From positions 15,115-79,114 of the forward strand of contig NZ_BAABBO010000023.1 in the NCBI RefSeq assembly GCF_039538005.1: 64,000 nt of DNA. The letters run 5' to 3'. This stretch comes from Allohahella marinimesophila (lineage in GTDB: Bacteria > Pseudomonadota > Gammaproteobacteria > Pseudomonadales > Oleiphilaceae). Positions 35,336 through 43,559 of this stretch are shown one piece after another. The notes below the pieces were generated by a model that was given only the letters and a program-made list of their open reading frames with translations, had not been told where the DNA came from and ran no database searches. Positions within the stretch are counted from its first letter, which is position 1. The number at the start of each line of letters is the position of its first letter. Made by a program: the position numbers and the translations under genes.

Positions 35336-36514
35336 GTGATACACAGCAAAGAGCATTTACTGGTCATCGATGCGGATTCGACATCCTCAGCCTGGCTGGT
35401 CGAACACTTTGCCGCCCAGGGATTCGAAGTCACTGCTGCAGCCACACCCGAGTCGTGTGCGGAAATGCCAGCGAATCAACGGCCTGATGTCATCATTGGC
35501 GATCTCATGCCTGAAGGCGTGGCATGGTTGACCGACTTTCTCGAGCCTTTCGAACCGCGTCCGCCGGTTCTCGTTCTTACCAATCCCATCTCTACCGATC
35601 ACATTCTGGAAACACTTCGCGCTGGTGCGGCTGATGTCGTGTCAAAGGTTGCTCTGGATATCTCGGCGCTCGACGAGGCTTTGCGAAGGCAGCTTGAACG
35701 TGTTCGTCTATTCAAACAGTCGAAGCGTTACCGCCAGGATCTCGAGCGAACAGTGTCCGAGTTCAAATACAATCTCGATGAGCTTCGGGCTGATCAGCGG
35801 GCCGGGCGACAGGTGCAGATGAAGATGCTGCCGGAGAAAGGCCTGCGCTTCGGCAACATCAGCATTGATCACTGTATCAAGCCCTCGTTGTATCTCAGCG
35901 GTGATTTTTTCGACTATTACCACATCGACCAGCATCGCGTCGGTTTCTACTTCGCCGATGTGTCCGGTCATGGCGCCTCATCGGCCTTTGTAACGGTGCT
36001 CCTCAAAAATCTCAGTAACCGACTGCAGCGCAATATTCGTCGCCAGTCGAGTGACGATATTCTGCACCCGGACCGCTTGCTCGCTCGAGTGAACAGCGAA
36101 TTGCTCGAAACTGACCTCGGCAAGCATCTCACCATGTTTGCCGGCATTATCGACACTGAAAAGCGTATGCTGACCTATTCGGTCGGCGCACATTATCCAA
36201 TGCCGGTGTTCTGTGAGGGTAAGGACTGTCAGTTCCTCGAGGGGCGTGGTGCGCCTGTAGGGTTGATGGCACAGGCCAATTACAAGATTTTCGAGAAGCC
36301 TCTACCGCCGGGCTTTTCCATTATTATCGTCTCGGACGGCCTGTTTGAAGTGCTGGATGCATCCTCGCTCGATGCCAAGGAAGCGTTGATGCTTGAAAGA
36401 GTGCGGGCATCGGGCCACACTATCGGTGAACTGGAGTCGGTTTTTCAGCTCGATGCCCTGTCAGAGATCCCTGACGACATCGCCATCGTCTCCATCACCG
36501 AAAGTCTGGTTTAA
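35336..36514 (+). CDS. Receiver-PP2C phosphatase response regulator (HsbR-like)
   Basis: The 392-residue protein combines a receiver domain (about 1-125, acidic pair in LLVIDADS, phospho-acceptor Asp56 in DVIIGDLMPEG) with a coiled linker (QSKRYRQDLERTVSEFKYNLDELRADQRAG). A SpoIIE/PP2C-type Ser phosphatase follows (QMKMLPEKGL, GDFFDYYHIDQHRVGFYFADVSGHGASSAFVTVLLK, YSVGAHYPMPV, SIIIVSDGLFE, SEIPDDIAIVSI). The combination, with an adjacent STAS protein, matches HsbR/HsbA of Pseudomonas. There HsbR switches the phosphorylation of HsbA and so motility versus biofilm. The start is GTG at 35336; no good ribosome site is visible. Confidence 0.9.
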   Translation: MIHSKEHLLVIDADSTSSAWLVEHFAAQGFEVTAAATPESCAEMPANQRPDVIIGDLMPEGVAWLTDFLEPFEPRPPVLVLTNPISTDHILETLRAGAADVVSKVALDISALDEALRRQLERVRLFKQSKRYRQDLERTVSEFKYNLDELRADQRAGRQVQMKMLPEKGLRFGNISIDHCIKPSLYLSGDFFDYYHIDQHRVGFYFADVSGHGASSAFVTVLLKNLSNRLQRNIRRQSSDDILHPDRLLARVNSELLETDLGKHLTMFAGIIDTEKRMLTYSVGAHYPMPVFCEGKDCQFLEGRGAPVGLMAQANYKIFEKPLPPGFSIIIVSDGLFEVLDASSLDAKEALMLERVRASGHTIGELESVFQLDALSEIPDDIAIVSITESLV

Positions 36515-36516
36515 AG

Positions 36517-37056
36517 ATGGTTCCAAACCCCGGTTTCAAGATTCTTCAGGCAGAGCGGCGTGGCGTCTACGTCATCAAGTTCGTTGGTGAGATTCGGCTG
36601 AACCTCTGTTCGACGCTCGATAGAGTGATTGAGCGCATGCAGGCTGATGACCACTTTGTTACCGTCATCGTGGACCTCACTGAGACGACTGTGGTCGACA
36701 GTACGACGCTCGGCCTCATTGCCAAGATCGGACTGTTTGCCCGAGAGCAGGACCGCATCCTGCCAACCATTATCTCCGTCAACGCTGATGTTACACGGCT
36801 GATCATGACGATGGGCCTCGACGATCTGTTTGTGATCGTCAGCAAGGCTGCCGTTCACGCCAGTGACCTGCTCGAGATTCCGATTCTGCAGGCCAGTGAA
36901 GACGAAGTTCGTGAAAAAGTGCTCGCAGCCCACCTGACCCTGATGGAAATCAACGACGCAAACAAGGAAACGTTCCGTGACCTCGTCGCCGCGTTGGAGT
37001 GTGACCAGGCTGAGAACGACAACCGATGGGCAACGCTCGGGCGCCATGGCTCCTGA
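36517..37056 (+). CDS. STAS-domain anti-sigma-factor antagonist (HsbA-like)
   Basis: The 179-residue protein begins with a STAS domain: GVYVIKFVGEIRLNLCSTLDRVIERM, then TVIVDLTETTVVDSTTLGLIAKIGLFAREQ. The DST serine is the expected phosphorylation site, dephosphorylated by the phosphatase encoded two bases upstream. Residues after about 110 form a helical extension found in HsbA-type proteins. It should bind or release an anti-sigma factor depending on phosphorylation. The anti-sigma factor or kinase is not in the window. The end overlaps the start of gpsA by 11 bases. Confidence 0.9.
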   Translation: MVPNPGFKILQAERRGVYVIKFVGEIRLNLCSTLDRVIERMQADDHFVTVIVDLTETTVVDSTTLGLIAKIGLFAREQDRILPTIISVNADVTRLIMTMGLDDLFVIVSKAAVHASDLLEIPILQASEDEVREKVLAAHLTLMEINDANKETFRDLVAALECDQAENDNRWATLGRHGS

Positions 37057-38119
37057 TACCGCATCGATTCCCCAGGTGTCGAAGGTATGTATCCTTGGTG
37101 GTGGAAGCTTTGGCACAGCGATGGCCAGCATAGCGGCCAACAATCCACAAGTGCTCGATACCGTACAGTGGATTCGAGATGGTGACGTCGTAGACGAAAT
37201 CAATACCGCCCACACCAACCTCAAATACCTCCCCGATACTGCACTCCCGCTGAACCTGAAGGCCACGACCTCGCTTGAAGAGGCAGTGAGAAATGCTGAG
37301 CTGGTCATGGTGGCGATACCCAGCGAGCATTTTCGTTCAGTGTGTGAAGATGCCGCTGAATTCTCGCACAGTGGTCAGTTCTGGGTTTCGCTCACCAAGG
37401 GTATTGCCCAGCCGGGGTTCCAGTTCATGAGCGCTATTCTCGCCAGCGCCGTCCCCGGCTGTGTGACCGGTGTGCTCAGTGGTCCAAACCTGGCCCGTGA
37501 AGTGGCGGCCCAGGTGCCGACTGCAACCGTTATAGCCAGCGAAAGTGCCGAGCTTCGCGCAGTGACTCAGCTGACGCTTGGTTGCGATTCTTTCCGCGTC
37601 TATGAGAACAGCGATGTTTTCGGTGTCGAGCTCGCCGGTGCGCTGAAAAACATCTATGCGATCATCGCAGGAATGGCGGCTGCCATGAATCTTGGCGAAA
37701 ATAGCAAGGCCATGCTTATCACCCGTAGCCTTGCCGAAATGAGTCGCTTTGCCGAACGTATGGGGGCCAATCCGATGACTTTCCTCGGACTCGCCGGCGT
37801 AGGTGATCTCGTTGTGACCTGTTCTTCGCCACTGAGCCGTAACTACAGGGTGGGGTATTCGCTTGGCCAGCATGAGTCGGTAGAGTCGATCGTCTCGTCC
37901 TTGGGCCAGGTAGCCGAAGGCGTCAATACGACACGTCTTGTCGCCGAGCGGGCCCGGGAGTTGGGCATCGACATGCCCTTGGCGTTCGGACTCTACGCCA
38001 TCCTCTACCAGCAGGTGTCTGTCGACAAGGTGCTTCGAAGCCTGATGTCGAGAGGACAGAACAGCGACGTCGAATTTATTCTGCCGAGAAGCGGCCCTGA
38101 GGCGCCCTCGAGCAGCTGA
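37046..38119 (+). CDS. gpsA: Glycerol-3-phosphate dehydrogenase [NAD(P)+]
   Basis: GpsA reduces dihydroxyacetone phosphate to sn-glycerol-3-phosphate for phospholipid synthesis. The 357-residue enzyme has the dinucleotide site VCILGGGSFGTAMASIAANN, the SLTKGI segment, SGPNLAREVA and the catalytic-Lys segment GVELAGALKNIYAIIAGM. LAGVGDLVVTCSSPLSRNYRVGYSLG and VAEGVNTT complete the signatures. The ATG at 37046 was preferred over an upstream frame opening at 36977, which would run far into the STAS gene; the 11-base overlap implies coupling. It is about 18 residues longer at each end than E. coli GpsA, which is within the family range. Confidence 0.95.
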   Translation: MAPDTASIPQVSKVCILGGGSFGTAMASIAANNPQVLDTVQWIRDGDVVDEINTAHTNLKYLPDTALPLNLKATTSLEEAVRNAELVMVAIPSEHFRSVCEDAAEFSHSGQFWVSLTKGIAQPGFQFMSAILASAVPGCVTGVLSGPNLAREVAAQVPTATVIASESAELRAVTQLTLGCDSFRVYENSDVFGVELAGALKNIYAIIAGMAAAMNLGENSKAMLITRSLAEMSRFAERMGANPMTFLGLAGVGDLVVTCSSPLSRNYRVGYSLGQHESVESIVSSLGQVAEGVNTTRLVAERARELGIDMPLAFGLYAILYQQVSVDKVLRSLMSRGQNSDVEFILPRSGPEAPSSS

Positions 38120-38153
38120 GATCAATCTGAGAATGATCTGACAGGAGTCCAGT

Positions 38154-38684
38154 TTGGCAGTTCGAGAATTTTTATTGATGCGTCATGGCCAGGCCGAGGC
38201 CTACGGTATTACCGATGAGGAGCGTGAACTCACTTCGCGAGGTGCCCGGCAGGCGGAACGTCAGGGCAAGGCGCTGGACGCCTTCTTTCGCGATGAGCCT
38301 GGTCCTGCGCCGAGCTACCGGGTTATCCCGAGTAGCTACCTGAGAGCCCGTGAAACGGCTGAATTGGTGATGCAGCAGGCTGACTGCGTGAGCAGGGATG
38401 CGTTGACCATCGAGGGCATTACGCCGGAAGATTCGCTGCAGGACGCTATCGACAGCCTTTCGGCAGTGTTTGCCAAGTTCCCTGACCAGCATTTTCTGGT
38501 GGTGTGTCATATGCCTGTTGTTGCCTTGCTCGATGGGCACTGTCTTGCAGGCGCAAAGCGGGATGGGCGTGCTTTTGCCACTGCTGAAATTCGGCGTTAT
38601 CGCTTCCCTGATGCGGAGACCTACCAGCATTTGGCTGCGGGTTGCGCAGAAGCGCCGGCTCACTTCCTGAAGGCGGATGAATGA
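38154..38684 (+). CDS. sixA: Phosphohistidine phosphatase SixA
   Basis: The 176-residue histidine-phosphatase-superfamily enzyme removes phosphate from His of phosphotransfer proteins (HPt domains or PTS components). The active-site RHG is in FLLMRHGQAEAYGITDEERELTSRGARQAERQG. The other phosphate-binding elements are SSYLRARETAELV and the second His in FLVVCHMPVVALL. The start is TTG at 38154, supported by AGGAG six bases upstream. It overlaps the next gene by ATGA. It is somewhat longer than E. coli SixA (161). Confidence 0.92.
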   Translation: MAVREFLLMRHGQAEAYGITDEERELTSRGARQAERQGKALDAFFRDEPGPAPSYRVIPSSYLRARETAELVMQQADCVSRDALTIEGITPEDSLQDAIDSLSAVFAKFPDQHFLVVCHMPVVALLDGHCLAGAKRDGRAFATAEIRRYRFPDAETYQHLAAGCAEAPAHFLKADE

Positions 38685-39256
38685 GCGAGAATCCTGATAT
38701 TGACATCAAAAGGCTTCTGGCCGAGCAGGCGCAACAGGCAGGTGATGACGCCCCCGCTGAACTCGACCCCTACCCGGTGGAGCGCTGGCATCCCGAGCGT
38801 GTCTATGACCTGCCGCTCGCAATCACTGCGGAGAACATTTGGCAGTACCAGGGCTCGCCACTGACCCGAGAGCCTACCCGCCAGGTATTTGCCCGAATCA
38901 TGTCCTGTGAAGACGGACAGCATTATTTGACCACCCCGGTTGAAAAGGCTCGTATCGAAGTTGCGGATGCGCCTTTTCAGGTGCTGACTTTTCACAAACT
39001 GACCGACAAAGGTACCGAGTATCTCGCGCTTCAGCCGGACTATGCGCCAGCTGTGGTGCTTGATGCTGCCAATACCTTCGAGCTTCGCGATGGCGTGCCC
39101 TACCTGGGTATGCATCGAGGCCTCAGAGCCCGTCTGAGTCGGGCAGTGTTCTACCAGCTCATAGAGCTGTCGACGGTCGAAGACATTGATGGGCGAGCAT
39201 GCGCTGTGATTCAGAGCGGCGGGCGACCGCACGTGCTCGGACCGGTAGAGGACTGA
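38681..39256 (+). CDS. DUF1285-family protein
   Basis: The 191-residue conserved protein has no assigned biochemical function. Family features are VERWHPERVYDLPLAITAENIWQYQGSPLTREPTRQVFARIMSCEDGQHYLTTPVEKARIEVADAPFQVL and the C-terminal PYLGMHRGLRARLSRAVFYQLIELSTVEDIDGRACAVIQSGG, which read as two small beta-rich domains. No signal peptide is present. The ATG overlaps the sixA stop (ATGA), so the pair is translationally coupled. It is the last gene before a strong bidirectional terminator. Confidence 0.85.
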   Translation: MSENPDIDIKRLLAEQAQQAGDDAPAELDPYPVERWHPERVYDLPLAITAENIWQYQGSPLTREPTRQVFARIMSCEDGQHYLTTPVEKARIEVADAPFQVLTFHKLTDKGTEYLALQPDYAPAVVLDAANTFELRDGVPYLGMHRGLRARLSRAVFYQLIELSTVEDIDGRACAVIQSGGRPHVLGPVED

Positions 39257-39291
39257 GCGCAGAGCGTCTGGTTGGCGAATCACAGATATGA

Positions 39292-39328
39292 AAAAGGCCC
39301 CGTTACATCGCTGTACACGGGGCCTTTT
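39292..39328. terminator. Bidirectional intrinsic terminator
   Basis: A perfect 12-bp stem (AAAAGGCCCCGT with ACGGGGCCTTTT) with a 13-base loop sits between the convergent DUF1285 and ETF-QO genes. It has A-rich and T-rich flanks on the two sides, so it can stop transcription from both directions. Confidence 0.9.
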
Positions 39329-39349
39329 CATATGGGCTTGAAACCGCCC

Positions 39350-41005
39350 TTACATGTTGGGATAGTTCGGACCACCACCGCCTTCAGGCGTTACCCAGGT
39401 GATATTCTGGGTCGGATCCTTGATATCGCAGGTCTTGCAGTGCACGCAGTTCTGCGCATTGATCTGGAAGCGCTTGCTACCGTCGTCCTGTGCGACCACT
39501 TCATACACGCCAGCAGGGCAGTATCGCTGCGCCGGTTCGTTGTACTTCGGCAGGTTGTACTCAATCGGCACTGAAGGATCTTTCAGCTTCAGGTGCACAG
39601 GCTGCTCTTCTTCATGGTTGGTATTCGAGATGAATACCGATGTCAGCTTGTCGAAGGTCAGCTTGTTATCCGGCTTCGGATATTCCATGCGCTTGGAGCT
39701 TTCTGCCGGGCGCAGGGTTTCGTGGTCCGGCGTCATATCGCGAATGGTCAGCGGCAGGCTGCGATGCAGGATATTCTGCTCGAAGAAGGCCAGGGCGCCA
39801 CCCATGAAATTGCCGAATTTGTGCATCGCCGGGCCAAAGTTGCGCTCGTCGTAGAGCTCCTTGTAGAGCCAGGAGTTCTTGAAGTTCTCAGTGTAGGCCA
39901 CGAGATCCTTGCCGCCGACATCTTCCTTGGTCAGCGCATCGACGAGCGTGTCAGCGGCAATGATGCCCGACTTCATCGCGCAGTGAGCGCCCTTGATCTT
40001 GGAAGAGTTGAGCGTTCCCGCATCGCAACCAATAAGGAGGCCGCCCGGGAAGGTCATCTTGGGCAGGGCATTGAAGCCGCCTTTGGTGAGTGCTCTGGCA
40101 CCATAGGAGACACGCTTGCCACCTTCGATATGTTTTCTGATTTCGGGATGCAGCTTGAGACGCTGGAACTCGTCAAACGGTGAAACATGCGGGTTGAAAT
40201 AGCTCAGATCCGTGATCAGTCCGACGTACACCTGACCATTTTCGAGGTGATAGAGAAATGAACCGCCAGTCGAGCCGCTTTCGGTAAGTGGCCAGCCAGT
40301 GGTATGAATCACAAGACCCGGTTTGTGCTGCTCAGCCGGAACGTCCCATAACTCCTTTATACCAATGCCGTAATGCTGCGGATCCTTACCTTCGTTGAGA
40401 TTGAACTTTTGCATCAGGCGCTTGCCAAGATGGCCGCGTGACCCTTCAGAGAATATCGTGTATTTCGCGTGCAGTTCCATACCGGGGGTAAAACTATCCG
40501 TCGGCTCACCATCACGTCCGATACCCATGTCGCCAGTAAGGACACCTTTGACGCTACCGTCGTCGTTGTAGAGAATATCGGCAGCCGGGAAGCCGGGATA
40601 CACTTCAGCTCCCAACTCCTCGGCACGCTCTGCCAGCCAACGACACAGATTACCGAGGCTGATGATGTAGTTGCCTTCATTATGCATGCTTTTCGGCACG
40701 ATCATGTTAGGAAACTGGAAGGCTGACTCCTGACTGCGCAGGTAGAAAATTTCGTCGTGGTCGACTGGCGTATTCAGCGGTGCGCCAAGCTCTTTCCAGT
40801 CAGGAAACAGTTCGTTCAGGGCTGTCGGTTCGAAGACGGTACCTGCCATGATGTGTGCGCCGACTTCAGAGCCTTTCTCGACGACACAGACCGTCAGCTC
40901 TTTTCCAGCTTTCTTGGCCTGCTGCAGTAATCTGCAGGCCGTGGAAAGTCCGGCTGGACCAGCACCGACAATGAGTACGTCGAACTCCATTGACTCACGT
41001 TCCAC
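39350..41005 (-). CDS. Electron-transfer flavoprotein:ubiquinone oxidoreductase
   Basis: ETF-QO passes electrons from reduced ETF to ubiquinone in the membrane, linking fatty-acid and branched-chain amino-acid oxidation to respiration. The 551-residue product has the FAD site FDVLIVGAGPAGLSTACRLL, the membrane-surface segment, and a C-terminal ferredoxin-like [4Fe-4S] site (YCPAGVYEV then CVHCKTCDIKDPTQNI). The GTG at 41005 is chosen because AGGAG lies seven bases upstream; an in-frame TTG at 41011 abuts the site and is unlikely. It is divergent from etfBA across a 246-base region that carries a large palindromic operator. Confidence 0.96.
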   Translation of the reverse strand: MERESMEFDVLIVGAGPAGLSTACRLLQQAKKAGKELTVCVVEKGSEVGAHIMAGTVFEPTALNELFPDWKELGAPLNTPVDHDEIFYLRSQESAFQFPNMIVPKSMHNEGNYIISLGNLCRWLAERAEELGAEVYPGFPAADILYNDDGSVKGVLTGDMGIGRDGEPTDSFTPGMELHAKYTIFSEGSRGHLGKRLMQKFNLNEGKDPQHYGIGIKELWDVPAEQHKPGLVIHTTGWPLTESGSTGGSFLYHLENGQVYVGLITDLSYFNPHVSPFDEFQRLKLHPEIRKHIEGGKRVSYGARALTKGGFNALPKMTFPGGLLIGCDAGTLNSSKIKGAHCAMKSGIIAADTLVDALTKEDVGGKDLVAYTENFKNSWLYKELYDERNFGPAMHKFGNFMGGALAFFEQNILHRSLPLTIRDMTPDHETLRPAESSKRMEYPKPDNKLTFDKLTSVFISNTNHEEEQPVHLKLKDPSVPIEYNLPKYNEPAQRYCPAGVYEVVAQDDGSKRFQINAQNCVHCKTCDIKDPTQNITWVTPEGGGGPNYPNM

Positions 41006-41051
41006 AAGCAATCTCCTCTAGAAAATTCGGGGTCATGATAGCGGAATTCGA

Positions 41052-41077
41052 AATTCAAACAAACGTTTGTTTGAATT
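41052..41077. promoter_or_regulatory. 26-bp perfect palindrome, PsrA/TetR-type operator
   Basis: The half-site AATTCAAACAAAC is followed directly by its exact reverse complement, centred between 41064 and 41065. The CAAAC/GTTTG arms match the motif reported for PsrA, the fatty-acid-responsive TetR regulator that controls etf genes in pseudomonads. It lies 46 bases upstream of the ETF-QO start and about 130 bases before the etfB -10 element. No psrA gene is in the window; binding by PsrA is inferred. Confidence 0.8.
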
Positions 41078-41210
41078 CTGCTGCCATTTGAATTTAAATA
41101 CGGCCAGTATAGACGCTGCGGCCATGGCAGATCACGAGCTGATTGTGCGCCGGAGCGTATCAGGCATCGTCTGCAGGTATGTCGCCGAGCTATGCGTCGT
41201 CTTATTAGGG

Positions 41211-41216
41211 TATAAT
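41211..41216 (+). promoter_or_regulatory. -10 element of the etfBA promoter
   Basis: A perfect TATAAT lies 36 bases upstream of the etfB start codon, behind TTAGGG. No good -35 hexamer is visible at 16-18 bases, so the promoter may need an activator or rely on other contacts. Confidence 0.6.
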
Positions 41217-41251
41217 GCTCGTTTATTCCACCTCAAACCAACGAGGAATCT

Positions 41252-42001
41252 ATGAAGGTTCTTGTCGCTGTCAAACGTGTCATCGATTACAACGTAAAAG
41301 TACGAGTCAAGTCTGATCACTCTGGTGTCGATCTGGCCAACGTCAAAATGGCCATGAATCCGTTCTGTGAGATCGCCATTGAAGAAGCCGTTCGCCTGAA
41401 GGAAAAAGGTGTCGCCACTGAAGTCGTGGTCGTATCGATCGGCCCGAAAGCCTGCCAGGAGCAGATTCGTACCGCGCTCGCGCTGGGCGCTGACCGTGGC
41501 ATTCATGTGGAGACCGATGAGGAAATCCAGTCGCTCGCCGCCGCCAAGCTGCTGAAGGCTATTGTCGAGAAAGAAGAGCCGAAACTCATTATTCTGGGCA
41601 AGCAGTCCATCGACACTGATAACAACCAGACTGGTCAGATGCTGGCCGCGCTCTGTGGCTACGGTCAGGGCACTTTCGCTTCTGAAGTCAAGGTAGAAGG
41701 CGACAAGGTAGAAGTCACTCGTGAAATTGACGGTGGTCTTGTTACAGTGTCACTGAGCCTGCCTGCGGTCGTGACGACCGACCTGCGTCTCAACGAGCCA
41801 CGCTATGCTTCGCTGCCGAACATCATGAAGGCGAAGAAGAAGCCGCTCGAAGTCATGAGCCCGGCTGATCTCGGTGCTGAAGTTGCGCCACGCATCTCAG
41901 TGGTAAAGGTCGAGCCACCTGCGCAGCGATCTGCTGGTGTGAAGGTTGCGAGCGTCGCCGAACTGGTCGACAAACTCAAGAATGAAGCGAAGGTACTTTA
42001 A
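41252..42001 (+). CDS. etfB: Electron transfer flavoprotein beta subunit
   Basis: The 249-residue small ETF subunit binds AMP and, with EtfA, accepts electrons from acyl-CoA dehydrogenases. It has MKVLVAVKRVIDYNVKVRVK, NPFCEIAIEEAVRLKEKGVATEVVVVSIGP, ALALGADRGIHVE, the AMP-site ILGKQSIDTDNNQTGQMLA and LPAVVTTDLRLNEPRYASLPNIMKAKKKPLE. The ribosome site is GAGGA, six bases before the ATG. It is directly followed by etfA with a 2-base gap. Together with divergent ETF-QO it gives the complete chain from acyl-CoA dehydrogenases to quinone, including for the isovaleryl-CoA dehydrogenase encoded 3 kb away. Confidence 0.97.
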   Translation: MKVLVAVKRVIDYNVKVRVKSDHSGVDLANVKMAMNPFCEIAIEEAVRLKEKGVATEVVVVSIGPKACQEQIRTALALGADRGIHVETDEEIQSLAAAKLLKAIVEKEEPKLIILGKQSIDTDNNQTGQMLAALCGYGQGTFASEVKVEGDKVEVTREIDGGLVTVSLSLPAVVTTDLRLNEPRYASLPNIMKAKKKPLEVMSPADLGAEVAPRISVVKVEPPAQRSAGVKVASVAELVDKLKNEAKVL

Positions 42002-42003
42002 TC

Positions 42004-42933
42004 ATGAGCGTACTAGTCATTGCGGAACACGATAACAGTTCCCTCAAGTCAGCGACACTGAACGTGATCGCAGCTGCCCAGCAAATCGGCGGCGACATTA
42101 CTGTTCTAATAGCAGGCAAGGATTGTTCTGGCGCTGCTGAAGAGGCAGCCAAGGCACAAGGCGTTTCCAAGGTCCTCAAGGCCGATGCAGATGTCTACGG
42201 TCATCAGCTGGGTGAAAACCTGGCCGCGCTGGTTGTTGAGCTGGGCAAGGATTACGCTGCAATCCTTACGTCTGCCGGGACAACTGGCAAGGACTTCATG
42301 CCACGCGTAGCCGCGCTGCTGGATGTTGCGCAGATCTCCGACATCATTCGCGTCGAAGCAGCTGATACCTTCGTTCGTCCGATTTATGCCGGTAATGCCA
42401 TCGCTACCGTCAAGACTTCCGATGCGATCAAGGTCATTACCGTTCGCCCGACAGGTTTCGACCCTGTGTCTGGTGAAGGTGGCTCTGCAGCGATAGAAGA
42501 CTGCAGTGTCGTCAAGGATGCTGGCGTGTCTTCATTTGTGAGAGAAGAGCTTGCGAAGTCTGATCGTCCGGATCTGAGCGGCGCACAGATCGTTGTTTCT
42601 GGCGGTCGTGGTATGCAGAACGGTGAAAACTTCGAAATGCTGTACAAGCTTGCAGACAAGCTTGGCGCTGCTGTTGGTGCTTCACGCGCCGCAGTCGATG
42701 CTGGTTTTGTGCCTAACGATATGCAGGTCGGTCAGACCGGCAAGATCGTTGCCCCACAGCTGTATATTGCCGTTGGTATTTCCGGCGCGATTCAGCATCT
42801 GGCTGGTATGTCCGAGTCGAAGGTCATCGTTGCGATCAACAAGGACGAAGAAGCTCCGATTTTCCAGGTGGCTGATTACGGCCTGGTGGCGGACCTCTTC
42901 GAAGCTGTGCCACAACTGGAATCTGCAGTCTGA
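42004..42933 (+). CDS. etfA: Electron transfer flavoprotein alpha subunit
   Basis: The 309-residue FAD-binding ETF subunit has an N-terminal domain ending around YAAILTSAGTTGKDFMPRVAALLDVAQISDI. The C-terminal FAD-domain signatures include RPIYAGNAIATVKT, IVVSGGRGMQNGENF, GASRAAVDAGFVPNDMQVGQTGKIVAPQLYIAVGISGAIQHLAGM and VAINKDEEAPIFQVADYGLVADLFEAVP. It forms the EtfAB heterodimer with the product of the preceding gene. A strong terminator lies 24 bases downstream. Confidence 0.97.
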   Translation: MSVLVIAEHDNSSLKSATLNVIAAAQQIGGDITVLIAGKDCSGAAEEAAKAQGVSKVLKADADVYGHQLGENLAALVVELGKDYAAILTSAGTTGKDFMPRVAALLDVAQISDIIRVEAADTFVRPIYAGNAIATVKTSDAIKVITVRPTGFDPVSGEGGSAAIEDCSVVKDAGVSSFVREELAKSDRPDLSGAQIVVSGGRGMQNGENFEMLYKLADKLGAAVGASRAAVDAGFVPNDMQVGQTGKIVAPQLYIAVGISGAIQHLAGMSESKVIVAINKDEEAPIFQVADYGLVADLFEAVPQLESAV

Positions 42934-42957
42934 GCATCTAGCTCAGTCTGATCGATC

Positions 42958-42983
42958 AAAGCCGCACTTCGTGCGGCTTTTTT
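42958..42983 (+). terminator. Intrinsic terminator of etfBA
   Basis: A 10-bp stem (AAAGCCGCAC with GTGCGGCTTT) with a TTC loop is followed by a run of six T. This is a textbook Rho-independent terminator. Confidence 0.92.
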
Positions 42984-43004
42984 GTTATTGAGGAGAGCAA
43001 TTGA

Positions 43005-43529
43005 GTGACCAGGATGCACTTTAAAGGCGCTATCGTAGGGTTTTTCGTTTTCAGTTCAGTATTATCGGGCCTTCTGTTGGCGGGCGGTAGAGTAATGGCT
43101 CACGGTGTTACCGAGGCAGGACTCACCATCACGCATGCCTGGACACGCTCGGTGCCCGTGGCCGGGCTCAACGGAGCTGGCTACGTCACCATCAGCAATA
43201 GTTCCGATCAGTCATATCGGCTCGTGGCCGTAGAAACTGAGGCGGCCGCTCAGACTTCGCTGCACGAATCTGTCATGTCTGATGAGGGCATGATGTCGAT
43301 GGCGGCACTCCCTGAGGGCGTATCGATTCCCGCCGGGCAAACCGTAGCATTAGCACCCGGCGGTATCCATATCATGCTGATGAAGCTGGTATCGCCAACT
43401 ACAGCGGGTGAACAATTGCCTGCGACCTTCATTTTCGAAGCAGCCGATGCTGCGAAGCCGGATTCTATTCGTCTAAAATCCTGGTTTGCCGTACAGCCTG
43501 TCAGCGGTGAGAGTCACGTCCACCACTGA
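43005..43529 (+). CDS. Periplasmic copper chaperone PCu(A)C-family protein
   Basis: The 174-residue exported protein delivers Cu(I), typically to the CuA site of cytochrome oxidase. A signal sequence is evident (IVGFFVFSSVLSGLLLAGGRVMAHG). The Cu(I) ligands are in the H-x-n-M ... H-x-M pattern: SLHESVMSDEGMMSM, then APGGIHIMLM. A short His-rich tail (SHVHH) may add metal affinity. The start is the GTG at 43005, nine bases after GAGGAG; the ATG three codons on (43014) is less well placed. It is transcribed alone, convergent with the carboxylase gene. Confidence 0.9.
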   Translation: MTRMHFKGAIVGFFVFSSVLSGLLLAGGRVMAHGVTEAGLTITHAWTRSVPVAGLNGAGYVTISNSSDQSYRLVAVETEAAAQTSLHESVMSDEGMMSMAALPEGVSIPAGQTVALAPGGIHIMLMKLVSPTTAGEQLPATFIFEAADAAKPDSIRLKSWFAVQPVSGESHVHH

Positions 43530-43559
43530 ACCTGAAACGCCTCAGATGATGTGCTCGGC

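Noticed and set aside
36977..37045. Longer gpsA frame beginning at 36977.
   Set aside because: It runs into the STAS gene, and the extra residues are unlike any GpsA N-terminus; the ATG at 37046 precedes the real Rossmann start.
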